A stretch of 64,000 bases of DNA, from contig NC_085865.1 of assembly GCF_034702125.1 (NCBI RefSeq), forward strand, positions 25,200,067 to 25,264,066. The letters are read 5' to 3'. Each line of letters begins with the position of its first letter. Positions within the stretch are counted from its first letter, which is position 1. The position numbers and the translations under genes were made by a program. This document shows, piece after piece, positions 1-12,960 of this stretch. This DNA is from Engraulis encrasicolus (Eukaryota; Chordata; Actinopteri; Clupeiformes; Engraulidae). The notes beneath the pieces were generated by a model. It ran no database searches and was not told the origin of the DNA. It saw only the letters and a program-made list of their open reading frames with translations.

Positions 1-62
1 GGCGGGGTGGTCTGTCACATGATTTTTGTCCTGGGCCTGGTCAAAGCTATCCACAGCCCTGG
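1..62. mobile_element. Right end of a short MITE cut by the window edge
   Basis: The bases resemble the right end of the complete MITE at 30687-30846. Both contain a TTTGTCCTGGGCC block, then CAAAGCT, and end in a CAGCCCTGG or CAGCGCCCCTG terminus. Only the right end lies in the window, so target duplications cannot be checked. From 63 to 445 I see no gene or repeat. Confidence 0.45.
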
Positions 63-444
63 TCTGTGATATCATTGGATAAAAATCTCATATTAAGCAA
101 GATGCTATTTAACCTCCAGCAAAAGCAGGAAAAGGTCCACCACACACCCACCTTAACTGCACTTTCAATTTCTTTTTACACGTGAAAGTGCTCTTGTCAA
201 AAACGCTGCCCTGCATTTTGTATCCGAATCAGAATTCGAACCATGCACCGGATGAAAGCCCCAAATTGCATGCTATTAGAGCTGTCCAGAACAAGAGCCT
301 CGCTGGCTGCCTGGCTCGCAGTCATACCCAGCAGCTGCTTTATATCAGCATAGACTGCGAGGCCCAGCTTTCTAGCTTCCCATTTCAAGAGGTGCGTTGC
401 TGAAACAGCTGTTCAAACACTCACTATTATTATATTATACTCTG

Positions 445-2136
<1,692 letters not shown>

Positions 2137-2286
2137 GCATTACATATAACGTAATACGAACCCAACCCACCCAATGTCTGCTTCCCTTGTATGTTTCTCT
2201 GTGACAGTTCTGTATTTTCATTTGCGCTGATGTTTCCCTGTGGGTGGTATAGCACAGCATGCATGTGACAAAGCTTTCTTCTGAGC

Positions 2287-2345
2287 ATCTGAGGGAGGAG
2301 AAGGAGGAGGTGGAGGAGGAGGAGGAGGAGGAGGAGGAGGAGAGA
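2287..2345. repeat. (GGA)n purine tract
   Basis: Trinucleotide GGA/GAG repeat of about 55 bp, all purine on the plus strand. The stretch 2346-2905 after it shows no gene or recognisable repeat. Confidence 0.93.
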
Positions 2346-2905
2346 GGACACCGTGGTATGAGAAGTTAATTTCAGCCATTAATGAATTATTAATGAATTT
2401 CACATCCCCAAACTGGAGTGGGCATGGGAGAGAGGGAGATGAGTAACTTCACAACTATAGCGGAATAGCAATGATTTAAGGGCTGGTAGGCAGGATCGTC
2501 AGGCCTATTCAGTCAATTCCCTAACTAAGCTCGCCTAACTGAATATTGAGAGTCTGGTATTAGCCATAAAGGCAAGAGGACTCGACTGTATAGTTTGGCG
2601 TAACTGTTAAAGTAAGAGGCATTTAGGATTTATTTGAACAGGGGATGATTGCTTATGTATCTATACATTTTTTGTACGGAAATTCTACGGAAATATTTGG
2701 TCTTGTGAGGTCGTGTGAGCGTTTACTCCAAAAGGTATCTGTTATCTCTTGCAATATCATCCTGTTTCACACTGTAAACAAAAAATGATGCTGTCGCCAT
2801 GGTGATGAGATGCTACAGTGTGGTCGTCTGGGTAGCCAGGGGCGAGCAGTAGCCATGAGAACCAAATCCTGTTTGAACTGTGAAGGGTCTGGTCACTGGG
2901 CTTCT

Positions 2906-2961
2906 CTCTGTCTGTGTCTGTGTCTGTGTCTGTGTCTGTGTCTGTGTCTGTGTCTGTGTAT

Positions 2962-3055
<94 letters not shown>

Positions 3056-3092
3056 GTCTCTGTCTCTCTCTCTCTCTCTCTCTTTCTCTCTG
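2906..3092. repeat. Compound (TCTGTG)n - (TC)n microsatellite
   Basis: About ten hexamers of TCTGTG switch at about 2965 to a TC tract that runs to 3092 with a few TCTG interruptions. From 3093 to 3836 there is AT-rich sequence with no gene or repeat that I recognise. Confidence 0.96.
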
Positions 3093-3834
3093 CCTGTGTG
3101 TGTGTGGCTCTGAATTTTGAGCAGGATGCTTTTTGATGCCGGGGCGGTGAGGATGGCATGGCAGCTGGAGGATTGTGACTGACTGCTAATCACAAGTGAC
3201 GGATAGATCAGCTTGATTTTGATTAATCACATAAGCTTCTCTGACTAAAATGTGCTCTGACAAGCTCAACATCCAAATAAAAAGCACAAGCGAACACTGC
3301 AACAGTGCATGTGGATGTGACTAAACCAGTTAAATTACTTTTTTCATCCTTCTTTGTTATTGTTATATAAAAGGAAAGGCACAATAGCTAGCATTGATAG
3401 ATTCTGTGGAATTTTTTTTGCTAATGAATTTGCATGGACAAAGATTTCTTTCCGCTTTCCATGAAGCCATTGTCTTTGAGTTGTTAACTAAAGGAATTCT
3501 GCACACAATAAGAGAAAGCCACATTAGTGAACATCCTGGTCACAACAGCCATGCAACAAACAAAGCACAATAAAATAGCCAGGAACACTTAACACAAACT
3601 TTGCATTCATCAAGACATTTCATAGATATTTATAAAGCAGAAATAAAGTATGTGCGTACAAACTTAGCCTAATGCCTGGTTCTTTTCCAACTTGGTTATA
3701 GTATTTCCATTGCCTGCGTGCAGTTGTCATTAGGATGCATCACATTTCCAAGTTCTATCTGTTATTAAACCTCATAAATGCATTATAATCCATCGTTAAA
3801 TATTATGGGTACAACAATCATAGTAAAAGTTCAC

Positions 3835-3946
<112 letters not shown>

Positions 3947-5654
3947 GCGAACAGAACAACCGCAGTCAGATATAGAGTTGCTCAACACAGCCCTAAGCCT
4001 CCCTCATCTGGTTGCTGTTGCCACACAGGCCTTCGTCTCCTGAGTGCAAGCTGAAGACTGAAGACTGAAGGTGATGCCAGATGACAGACAGAAGTGTCAT
4101 GACCAAAATTTATTTCACGTAGGCCTATATCTCAGCCCACAGATGAGAGTGCTGCCAGAAGTGGTAGACAGGGGCAGAGCATTGACATGGGGACAGTGTT
4201 TATATGAAAAATAAGCTTCAATTGTCAGCGTTGTTACCACAATGGTAATGACCAAGTCTTTGTTTGTAAATTTAGTTAAGACAACATAGCATGTCATAGC
4301 AATGTTGTAATGTTCATGTATTTTGCATATTTTCAGGAAACAGTGAGTGGGACCGACATCAATCTCATCTGCACGAAGAAAGTATGTGAGCCAAAATGCA
4401 GTACCGGTACCTTTTCTTTTAAATGGCTACAAAATGCTTTAATGCTGCTCATATGCCTCGCAGGCATGTATAAATAATTCATTTTTGTGTTACCTTTGCA
4501 GCTTCCATTCAGTGTGGTCAGTCTGTGAGGGCAAGGCAATACAGCTCACCTTCTCTATGTTCTCAAGGACAGTGATGCAAGCAGCCATTACCTGCCTGCT
4601 GTATTCCAGGCAGAGGTTTCCTCTTGTGCCGTTCTGCATGCTGATATCAAGAGGATATTTTGCAGCGATATGCCAGATTTGTCTAAGATGGGGGCCCTTT
4701 GCAGCCTGGGTGTCTCCATCACACCTGTAGGATATGTACTTTGAATTTGCCTTCAGCCCACTGGCATTTTTGGTTGTTCATTGCTTGACCCCAGTGCAAA
4801 ACCTTTGAAAAAATTTGATGGAGGTGATAAGTATTTGTTGAAAAGTAACATTTGTGAATGGGCAGTATGGATTCTGGAAATGAACTACTAAAAATATTAC
4901 ACGGTGCACCTTTAGGCAGAATGCAAGCATTCCAACATTCCTATTGGCTGCGGCAGCTGTTGCCGAACCGCATCATAGCTCATTTGCATAATATTCGCTG
5001 AAGTTTAACTAGAAACTGTTGCTGGAGTCAGAATTGCCTGTTGTCACTCAAATTGCTTTTGTCTCTTTTGTCGCCAGCTCCTCAATACAAAGTCAATTAC
5101 TTCCATGACATCGCTGTTACCATTCTAGAAGCTTTTGGTGTGTTTGTGCCATTACAGTTTTTCTCGATTGCCTCCACACAAGTTCTGGTACTTCACACAC
5201 AATTCTCGGAACATCTCACCCATTTCCCAACTCCCCTAACCAATGTCACTGAACACTAAACACAATTCCTACTTAACACTCAAATTCCAATTTTAAAACA
5301 CACTCTTTTCACACCATTACACACAATTCTCTGGATTACACTCAATTTTCATAAGGAAAAACACTGGGTTTCTCATGGAACACACTGTCATTCACAACAC
5401 TATATCAACTGTAATACTATGTTCACTTCCTCATCACATGGGCAAACTCTCTTCATACCGGTTTACAATCTGAAATCATCACCCCATAAGGACACACATT
5501 GCATGTCATATTGATGAAAAATGAGTGGATGCAAGGAGAAAACCCATTTGTTTAGTTTTTGAACTCAAAAATATGAACTAAAAAATATGTTATACAAGAC
5601 ATCACTTCCATGTGGTTACCCAATATTTTACAATAAATTAGTGCAATTTTTTTA

Positions 5655-6760
5655 CAGTTTTTCTCGATTGCCTACACACAAGTTCTGGTACTTCACACAC
5701 AATTCTCGGAACATCTCACCCATTTCCCAACTCCCCTAACCAATGTCACTGAACACTAAACACAATTCCTACTTAACACTCAAATTCCAGTTTTAAAACA
5801 CACTCTTTTCACACCATTACACACAATTCTCTGGATTACACTCAATTTTCATAAAGAAAAACACTGGGTTTCTCATGGAACACACTGTCATTCACAACAC
5901 TACAATCAACTGCAATACTATGTTCACTTCCTCATCACATGGGCAAACTCTCTTCATACCGGTTTACAATCTGAAATCATCACCCCATAAGGACACACAT
6001 TGCATGTCATATTGATGACAAATGAGTGGATGCAAGGAGAAAACCCATTTGTTTAGTTTTTGAACTCAAAAATATATTATACAAGACATAACTTTCATGT
6101 GGTTACCCAATATTTTACAATACATTAGTGCAATTTTTAAATATTACGTATTAAAAATATGTAAAATATATACACGTCTGTGTACTCCGAGTCTAAAAAC
6201 AATATTTCAGTATTTTACTACAGAAAAATAACCTCTTTAGTAAGTAGAACACTGAAGAAAATAAGTTTCTACTGTGTTTCAAGTTGAGTAAAGAGGTTTT
6301 TTTTTCATAGCAATAGGCTATACAGTAATATAATGTTTTTTTTGTACTGCCAAATAGGCAGTGGGGTTAATCTTTGTGTTGTTTTTGTGAAAAAGACATA
6401 ACAATCTTTCTGTTTCTGTTTGTGTGTTGTGGGAATGAAGTTTTTCCAACTTATGTCACAGTATCCATGCAATCCAGAACAAAAAAAGCCCAAGTTACTG
6501 GGAGAAATTAGTTTTACCCTGTGCCCAACAGTGTTTTAATGGGTCTGCAAATGTGTATTGTAGTGACTGTCTGTGTGTGTCATTTGACGACAAAATGAGG
6601 TTTTTAGAAGAGAGTACATTGTTTTGAGACAAGACGTGCATTTTTCAGAGGTAGTGAAGAGTTTGGCCCGTTGTGTGTGAGGTTTGGAGATTTGTGTGTA
6701 GAGTTTTGAGAATTCGAAGACCGATTCCGAAAATTGTGTGTAGGCAATCGAGAAAAACTG
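5655..6760. mobile_element. Inner complete copy of the same Tc1/mariner-like element
   Basis: A complete 1106-bp copy with inverted termini of about 27 bp (5655-5681 and 6734-6760), flanked by TA on both sides (5653-5654, 6761-6762). Its left half matches 5155-5654 with few changes, and its right half (6152-6760) matches 6761-7110 plus 11683-11942. The order left, left, right, right is what results when an element inserts into another copy of itself. This copy also serves as the empty-site reference that fixes the ends of the 7111-11679 insertion. It has no coding capacity. Confidence 0.88.
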
Positions 6761-7110
6761 TAAAAATATGTAAAATATATACACGTCTGTGTACTCCGAG
6801 TCTAAAAACAATATTTCAGTATTTTACTACAGAAAAATACCCTCTTTAGTAAGTAGAACACTGAAGAAAATAAGTTTCTACTGTGTTTCAAGTTGAGTAT
6901 AGAGGTTTTTTTTTTCATAGCAATAGGCTATACAATAATGTAATGGGTTTTTTGTACTGCCAAATAGGCAGTGGGGTTTATCTTTGTGTTGTTTTTGTGA
7001 AAAAGACATAAAAATCTTTCTGTTTCTGTTTGTATGTTGTGGGAATGAAGTTTTTCCAACTTATGTCACAGTATCCATGCAATCCAGAACAAAAAAAGCC
7101 CAAGTTACTG

Positions 7111-7668
7111 TAGTCCTGGACCAGCCCTGTAGACCCGTTCGCAATTTTGAGTTGAGGGCGTTTCTCACTGGATTTGAGTTAGTGGGTTCCTAGACATTAA
7201 AAATCACGGAGGGGCTCGTCCACCATAGTGCCAGATTTTTCACAATATGGCCGCCAAATATGGCCACAATTGCCTATGACAAATATCTGCCTTTTTTACT
7301 TTTAAACTGTTTATACATGTCATACATCAGTTCTGACCATTTTTTGGAGATGAATTCAATTCTGACAATTACATGAGGATGATTTGTGATTTTGACCTTA
7401 AAAGGTCATTGCCAAGGTCAAATTTGCTATTCTGAAGAACGTTAATAGACTTCCATTGTAAAAATGAGAGACAAATGATCAATTATGGCATGAGGAGTTA
7501 TTTGCTGATATTACTATGATTATTTGTATCAGTATAGTCCTTAAAAGGTCAAGGTCAATGTCAAGGTCAATGTCTTTTTCCTATTCTGAAGAACTCAGCC
7601 ATGTGCTTGTCCATTAGGTCATTATTAAGAATAAGGAACTGCCACTATAAATGTAAATCTAACATTTC
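7111..7668. repeat. Left terminal inverted repeat of the 4.57-kb transposon
   Basis: About 558 bp, inverted at 11145-11679. The outer 150 bp is almost identical between arms; the inner part carries small indels. It contains a TGACCT-TAAA-AGGTCA palindrome at 7393-7408 and overlapping TCAAGGTCA motifs at 7545-7570. Confidence 0.9.
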
Positions 7669-7860
7669 TAACATTTAATATTTCTTAACACTTTAGGGAC
7701 CATCATAGCATAAACAATCAATGAATAAATGTGATGATAAAGACCTAGGCTTAAATTAAGCCCAAAACACAATAAATTTACTAAGGTGGAACATTGTAAC
7801 ATTGTAGTGATTTAGTTATTTTAACTTGAAAAATCATGTTATCATTATGATCATCATATC

Positions 7861-8952
7861 TTATGATAATGGTTTCAGCCATTTTAATGGCAGGAGTATG
7901 CCAGGTGTGTGCTCCTGCCACCCATGTTGCTTAGGTTCATGCCTTATTTTGGGGTCCTTGGTTCTTGTAAGTATGTTGCAGACTCTATGAACTAGAAATG
8001 CCCCTCTCTGAATGTGCCCTCTTATAGCACTACTGATGGGAGGAGGAACATTGATTCCAGCACCACTGCTGTACATTTCTACTCTGTGATCATCAAATAT
8101 TACAGCTGTTGTGGTTGATCTGGCCCCAGCCCAGACACGCACCAAGTACTTCTCAGCCAATGTTGCATCTTGCTCTGTCAATATTTTGGCCTCTCCAAAG
8201 TTAGTCAAGTACTGGACTGGATCAGAAACCATGACTGCATGTTTAGTCCCAACCTCATGCAACCCCCCTACTCATGCATCTTCTCACGGTATATGTTCTT
8301 TGATCACAGTCAGTGATGCTCCAAGATGAGAGACTAATTGATGGAGGGGAAGCATTCTCCTCATCTAACCAGTGCCATACTGCTGGTAAATATACTGCAT
8401 ACCAAGTTCTTGGAAATATGGGCTGTAGTGGAGAAGCAATGCAAATGTATCTGTATCATTTGAGTCTATAACAACTTTTCTGCCCTGCTTCACACGAACA
8501 GCACACTCAACATGCACCAGCAACCTGTCCTAAGCCTCATCAACACAGTTCAAGAGCTCTGGAATCTCTTCACCATCAGCTGACTTTGCTGGTAGCACCT
8601 CATCATCAACAACAACAACAACAACAGGGCTGACAATGACAGTAGTATTGCCTCTGGTTTGATAATAAATCATGTCTGGAACTAACAATTGGAGATTTCA
8701 CTTGTTCTCCACAGAGGCCCAGAACTTATCAAGTTGGTGAGGAATGGGTGTTTGTCCGTTCATGCCAATGATGTCAACGGCTGTTGTTGAGTTGGTACGC
8801 CCCATGTGTTCTCCTTCCTTCAATGACATCTCAATGTAGGAGTCACAAGATGGATGAGCTCTGGATGTCAGCAGAGGGATATTGCTGAGTTGATGATGGC
8901 ATTGATGACAGGGCCTAAATTCTGCCAGAGGCATCTGACGGATCTTTGACAT
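7861..8952 (-). pseudogene. C-terminal half of a degenerate transposase with XPG-like nuclease region
   Basis: This is the downstream half of a minus-strand gene. The open segment 8952-8698 contains MNGQTPIPHQLDKFWASVEN. After a break, the stretch near 8580-8410 reads with an acidic SNDTDTFALLLHY motif and an upstream VDEA block broken by a stop. This matches the acidic-cluster layout of XPG/FEN-type nucleases. Two further stops lie near 8325-8270, just before the segment 8262-7861 that begins with VGTKHAV and contains LVRVWAGARST and RGHIQRGAFLVHR. Those phrases recall a family of long, uncharacterised proteins that is widespread in fish and invertebrate genomes and linked to transposons. 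Multiple stops and frame changes show that it is dead. The family name is from memory and needs a profile search. Confidence 0.6.
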
Positions 8953-9882
8953 GAAGTCTACCCGAACATGAGGGCAATATGTAGACTCAGAGCTTCATTG
9001 GGTGAGATTAAGGTGAGGCTCAATTTTACTGACAAGCTTTGACTTGTTAACAACCAACGGAAGGTCACCATCTAACAGGGGTGATGCTGAAAGGACATCA
9101 TGAGATCTGCTGAATACTCATGCCCCGTTCCTCAGTAATGTCCATTCTCCTATGTGCCTCAGCTATGTCTTTAGATGAGACCAACTTCTGCTCCTTTACG
9201 ATGATTGCTGGTGTCTTCTATGGTTGATCTTTGTACTGCAGAAGATTCCTTTTTGAAACAGTTCCACTTATCTAATGTTCGTGAGAACTATCCTATCCTG
9301 CCTGTATAAGCTGAAGACAAGCTTGCAAGCTTTGGAGACGGTTGCGCAGGCTAGGTGCGACAACCTGGTTGCTGAGCAGATTGTGCAGTGGAGCGGGCGC
9401 ATTAACGGTCACTGAGTATGGATTCTGCGGATCCACCACAAAGTCTAGCAACAATGACACATTTCAGTTGAATATAAGGCGCGGAGTGGTGCTCAGTGCA
9501 TGTTGGAGGTGGCATTCTGTCCGCTTCAAAGTGGTGTTGTTGGTGAGAAAGTTGAGGACATCAGTGATCATTCTAATCTGATGGAAAGAGCTCAAACTTT
9601 GCTGCAACATTAACATTGCGTGTGACTCCTACTACATAGTGTCCTCCATGACCCTTGCATACTCTCTGAATGCTGCTCAACCTTTATGTCACCTCCCACA
9701 GCACAGTACTAGCCATGGCGATATTGCACAACTCACTGACCTACAGACAAGCAATGGTACAGCTCAGAATGAGTTAACACTAGAACCTTGATTTGTTCAA
9801 GATACCATGATCCATAACATAGGTAATTAATGCAGTTACGTACTGCAAAGATTGCAGGACGTTATGGTAGCCACATATTGAT

Positions 9883-11119
9883 TTATTTTCCTTCTCTTTC
9901 AGAGACAACAGCATTTTTAATGATGGCCGCCAAATCCAGCCAAACTTCAAAGAATTGGCAGAGCTCTGACTTGTCTTGATTCAAGCTCTCCACTTGCTCA
10001 ATCAAGGCCTCAAACTCATATTCTGGGCAACTGAAGCCAGTGAAGTGTGCAATGCCTGTACCTGTGCAAGCACTGGATAGTCTGCTTTGTCCTTGTGAGG
10101 CCGGAATACATCCCACTGGAGAGACATGCATCAATGCATCATCCAGGCCAGAACCTTGAGGCAATTTTCCCTGATATCTGAGAATAACATGCGTCCAATA
10201 GAAAGGGCCAATACCGTGGAAGAGGTCCTTGAAGTGCTCTGTCTCATGCAGGTTTCATCACACCAAATTGCCATTGATGCCTGGTTCATCTGTCTGCGAA
10301 CACTGGAAGTTGGATAGGCAGTGTCTGACAGTCGCACACTCAGAAATGGGTCTTGGTATTATAGGAAGGAAGCCAGCACGCATCATTGGCACAACAGCAG
10401 ATGAGACAAGTGTGTGTACAGCAGCCTGCATCAAAAGGTCTCCTCCTGACACACCAGAGCGAATCAGGCTGATCAAGCATTCATGCTTTCCTGATAAACC
10501 TTTTGCAGTTGCAACATGCAGTAATGTTGCTTGCTTGTTTTCAGGATGCAGCAGCATCTCTGGTGGTAGGGCAGGTCGAACCACTGGCTTTGCATGATCA
10601 GGTACCTCTTGGCATGGTAAATTCCTCTGCAGTATATCACCAGCTTGGCTTAATTCTGTGCCCGACACTGGAGACTCTTGAAGGTGTCTGTTCACCGAAG
10701 CATCTTGAAACAGTAATAAGGCTGCATAGTGTGAACTCTTGGTATCAGAAAGTGATGATTTGTCAGCATAATCAGAGTTGGATACCTGCCAATGTGTAAT
10801 CCTCCCTTGTAGAAGTGCTAGGTATGGTTTTCTGTCGGTTTTTCGAGCATTCCATAACATAGCTAGCAAGAAGGCTGGTCAGATCTGATTGTCTGGTAGC
10901 TTGAACATGAACCAATCCTGTGAAAAGTTGCGAGAAGATTCTTGATGTGAAGGCTTTTGCTGTGGGAAGCATCATATGCAATGGTGTTCGCCTTATTCCG
11001 CTTTGAATGTTATGCACAAGCGTTTGAAAGAGGCAGTGAAGTTGTGTACTCTTGGGATGTCTGACACACTTCTCCTCTTCTAGTGGGGGCTCCTCTCTGT
11101 GTTGACTGTTGCAGTGCAT
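9883..11119 (-). pseudogene. N-terminal half of the same degenerate transposase-like gene
   Basis: Broken minus-strand reading pieces run from 11119 to 9883 in three overlapping frames. One piece (11119-10772) contains NIQSGIRRTPLHMMLPTA, another (10869-10258) contains SSAVVPMMRAGFLPIIPRP, a third (10337-10131) contains MNQASMAIWCDE, and a fourth (10164-9883) begins near LPQGSGLDDALMHV. Their order agrees with one long protein split by frameshifts and followed by the nuclease-like half at 8952-7861. The zone 8953-9882 between the halves has no long frame and is more decayed. The gene occupies the interior of the long-TIR transposon, so it was probably that element's own transposase. I recognise the family only as an uncharacterised transposon-linked protein. 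Confidence 0.5.
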
Positions 11120-11144
11120 GTAATGTCCTGTCCTCTGACTGTGT

Positions 11145-11679
11145 GGAAATGTTAGATTTACATTTATAGTGGCTGTTCCTTATTCTTAATAATGACCTAA
11201 TTGGCAAGCACAGGGCTGAGTTCTTCAGAATAGGGAAAAGACCTGGAACATGACCTTGACCTTGACCTTGACCTTTTAAGAACTATACTGACTCTATCCT
11301 GACACAAAATAATCATAAATTAATGAAATCAATGAAAGTCTATTGACATTCTTCAGAATTGCAAATTTGACCTTGGCAATGACCTTTTAAGGTCACAATC
11401 ACACATTCTCCTCATGTAATTGTCAGAAATGATTTCCTCTCCAAAAAATGGTCAGAATTGATGTATGGCATGTGTATAAACAGTTTAAAAGTAAAAAACA
11501 CACGTTTTTGTCATAGGCGATGGCGGCCATATTTGGTGGCCATATTGTGAAAAATCTGGCACTATGGTGGACGAGCACCTCCGTGATTTTTAATGTCTAG
11601 GAACCCACTAACTCAAATCCAGTGAGAAACGCCCTCAACTCAAAATTGCGAACGGGTCTACAGAGCTGGTCCTGGACTA
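11145..11679. repeat. Right terminal inverted repeat of the 4.57-kb transposon
   Basis: Inverse of 7111-7668. It carries a run of overlapping nuclear-receptor-type half-sites at 11251-11276 (three overlapping TCAAGGTCA on the minus strand), where the left arm has only a partly matching set. Confidence 0.9.
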
Positions 11680-11944
11680 CTGGGAGAAATTAGTTTTACC
11701 CTGTGCCCAACAGTGTTTTAATGGGTCTGCAAATGTGTATTGTAGTGACTGTCTGTGTGTGTCATTTGACGACAAAATGAGGTTTTTAGAAGAGAGTACA
11801 TTGTTTTGAGACAAGACGTGCATTTTTCAGAGGTAGTGAAGAGTTTGGCCCGTTGTGTGTGAGGTTTGGAGATTTGTGTGTAGAGTTTTGAGAATTCGAA
11901 GACCGATTCCGAAAATTGTGTGTAGGCAATCGAGAAAAACTGTA

Positions 11945-12960
11945 AAAGCATGACTTCATACCACACCACTCAACAATGATGTCACTTAGCCTTAATCAGA
12001 GAGATTTTAGAATGAGAGGGGACATATGGCGGCCATCTTGGTGACGCCTCCGGGGTGCTATTTCGCGATTAAGTAGACCAGATCTGAGAGTCAATGGGAA
12101 AAATGAATGGGGAAACTGAGTATAGGACGGAGGGGAAACCAGCGGATGTGAAAACCATATGGTTGAAACGACCGTGAAAAACTGATCAACCTAGACTACT
12201 TGGTTGTGTCATACGAGTCAAAATAAAGCTTTTTGAGCCACTTTTCTCACGGTTTTTTTGACAGAGCGCAGGCGCAGTAGTTCCATAACGGCACGAGAGC
12301 AACAGCTTTTCACAACTGAGCATGTGCATAATTTCGCGTGCGCCGATGCAGCCAGATGATTGGATCACTGTCAACGCAGCTCAGCAGGCACATTGGCTCT
12401 TGTTACCAGAAAGGCGGGAGATGTGCGGGTAGACGCCATATTTGCGTTACGAATCTTCACCGTTAATTTCTATGTACCTGTCCTATCTCCCCTTACTAGA
12501 ATATTTCTGGCTTAATGTGCACATTTCCATCAAAAAAAAAAAAGAAAATCAATGTAGTTCAATGTACATTCCCGATAGCATTTGGACGGGCGGGGGTCGA
12601 ACATGCCAAATTAGTGACATTTACGTCGATGACAACAGACAAGCAGACACATTCTTACAGCGAAATATAGATAAGTTCGACAAGCTTCAGAAGATTTTGC
12701 CCGAGACACACAGGAGTTGTTTGTATAGCTGTAGACATGGCGATCAATACATTTTCCCTCATTTCTCTCACTCAAGGGCCTCTGATAATGTTCTCAGAGA
12801 GCCTGATCAATGCATGCTAAATTGACTTCATTAGTTATATTCACTCAAGCCTTACAAGAGCTCATACTATTCTCAGATCCGTTCGGCGCACAATATAAAT
12901 GATGACACTGACAACGGCATGCTGAGTAGCCTCCCTCTGGTAAAATGCAATCGCTCACAG
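11945..12960. other. Unclassified sequence, CpG-richer than its surroundings
   Basis: The part 12015-12440 is relatively rich in CpG and carries GGCGGCCATCTTGG, a phrase common in fish interspersed repeats. I could not find inverted ends or a target duplication. No open frame here resembles a known protein. It is likely an old repeat, but unnamed. Confidence 0.3.

Larger units (their letters stand above)
7111..11679 (-). mobile_element. 4.57-kb DNA transposon with very long terminal inverted repeats (Academ-like?)
   Basis: The ends are TAGTCCTGGACCAGC and its inverse. The flanks are CTG at 7108-7110 and CTG at 11680-11682, while the uninterrupted sister sequence at 6491-6510 has a single CTG, so the 3-bp target duplication is seen directly. 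The inverted repeats span about 7111-7668 and 11145-11679. Between them lies a degenerate minus-strand gene whose region near 8410-8580 resembles an XPG/FEN-type nuclease. As I recall, Academ transposons carry an XPG-like nuclease and have 3-4 bp target duplications, so Academ is my best guess. The 3-bp CTG site alone would also fit a PIF/Harbinger element. Confidence 0.72.
5155..11942. mobile_element. Outer copy of a Tc1/mariner-like non-autonomous element (interrupted twice)
   Basis: The outer element starts with CAGTTTTTCTCGATTGCC at 5155 after a TA (5153-5154). It ends with the inverted form at 11942, followed by TA (11943-11944). TA target sites with CAGT/ACTG termini are typical of the Tc1/mariner (IS630) group. 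Its own sequence is 5155-5654, 6763-7110 and 11683-11942, about 1.1 kb in total. A second copy of the same element fills 5655-6760 and an unrelated 4.57-kb element fills 7111-11679. No transposase remains; open frames through the termini are chance. Superfamily assignment rests on termini and target site only. Confidence 0.8.

Noticed and set aside
5155..5654. Simple tandem duplication as the cause of the 500-bp repeat
   Set aside because: The junctions coincide with element ends and TA sites, and the right half is duplicated as well. Self-insertion explains both.
6536..6811. Minus frame of 91 codons, repeated at 11718-11969
   Set aside because: It is carried by the right end and inverted terminus of the mariner-like element in both copies; no transposase motif.
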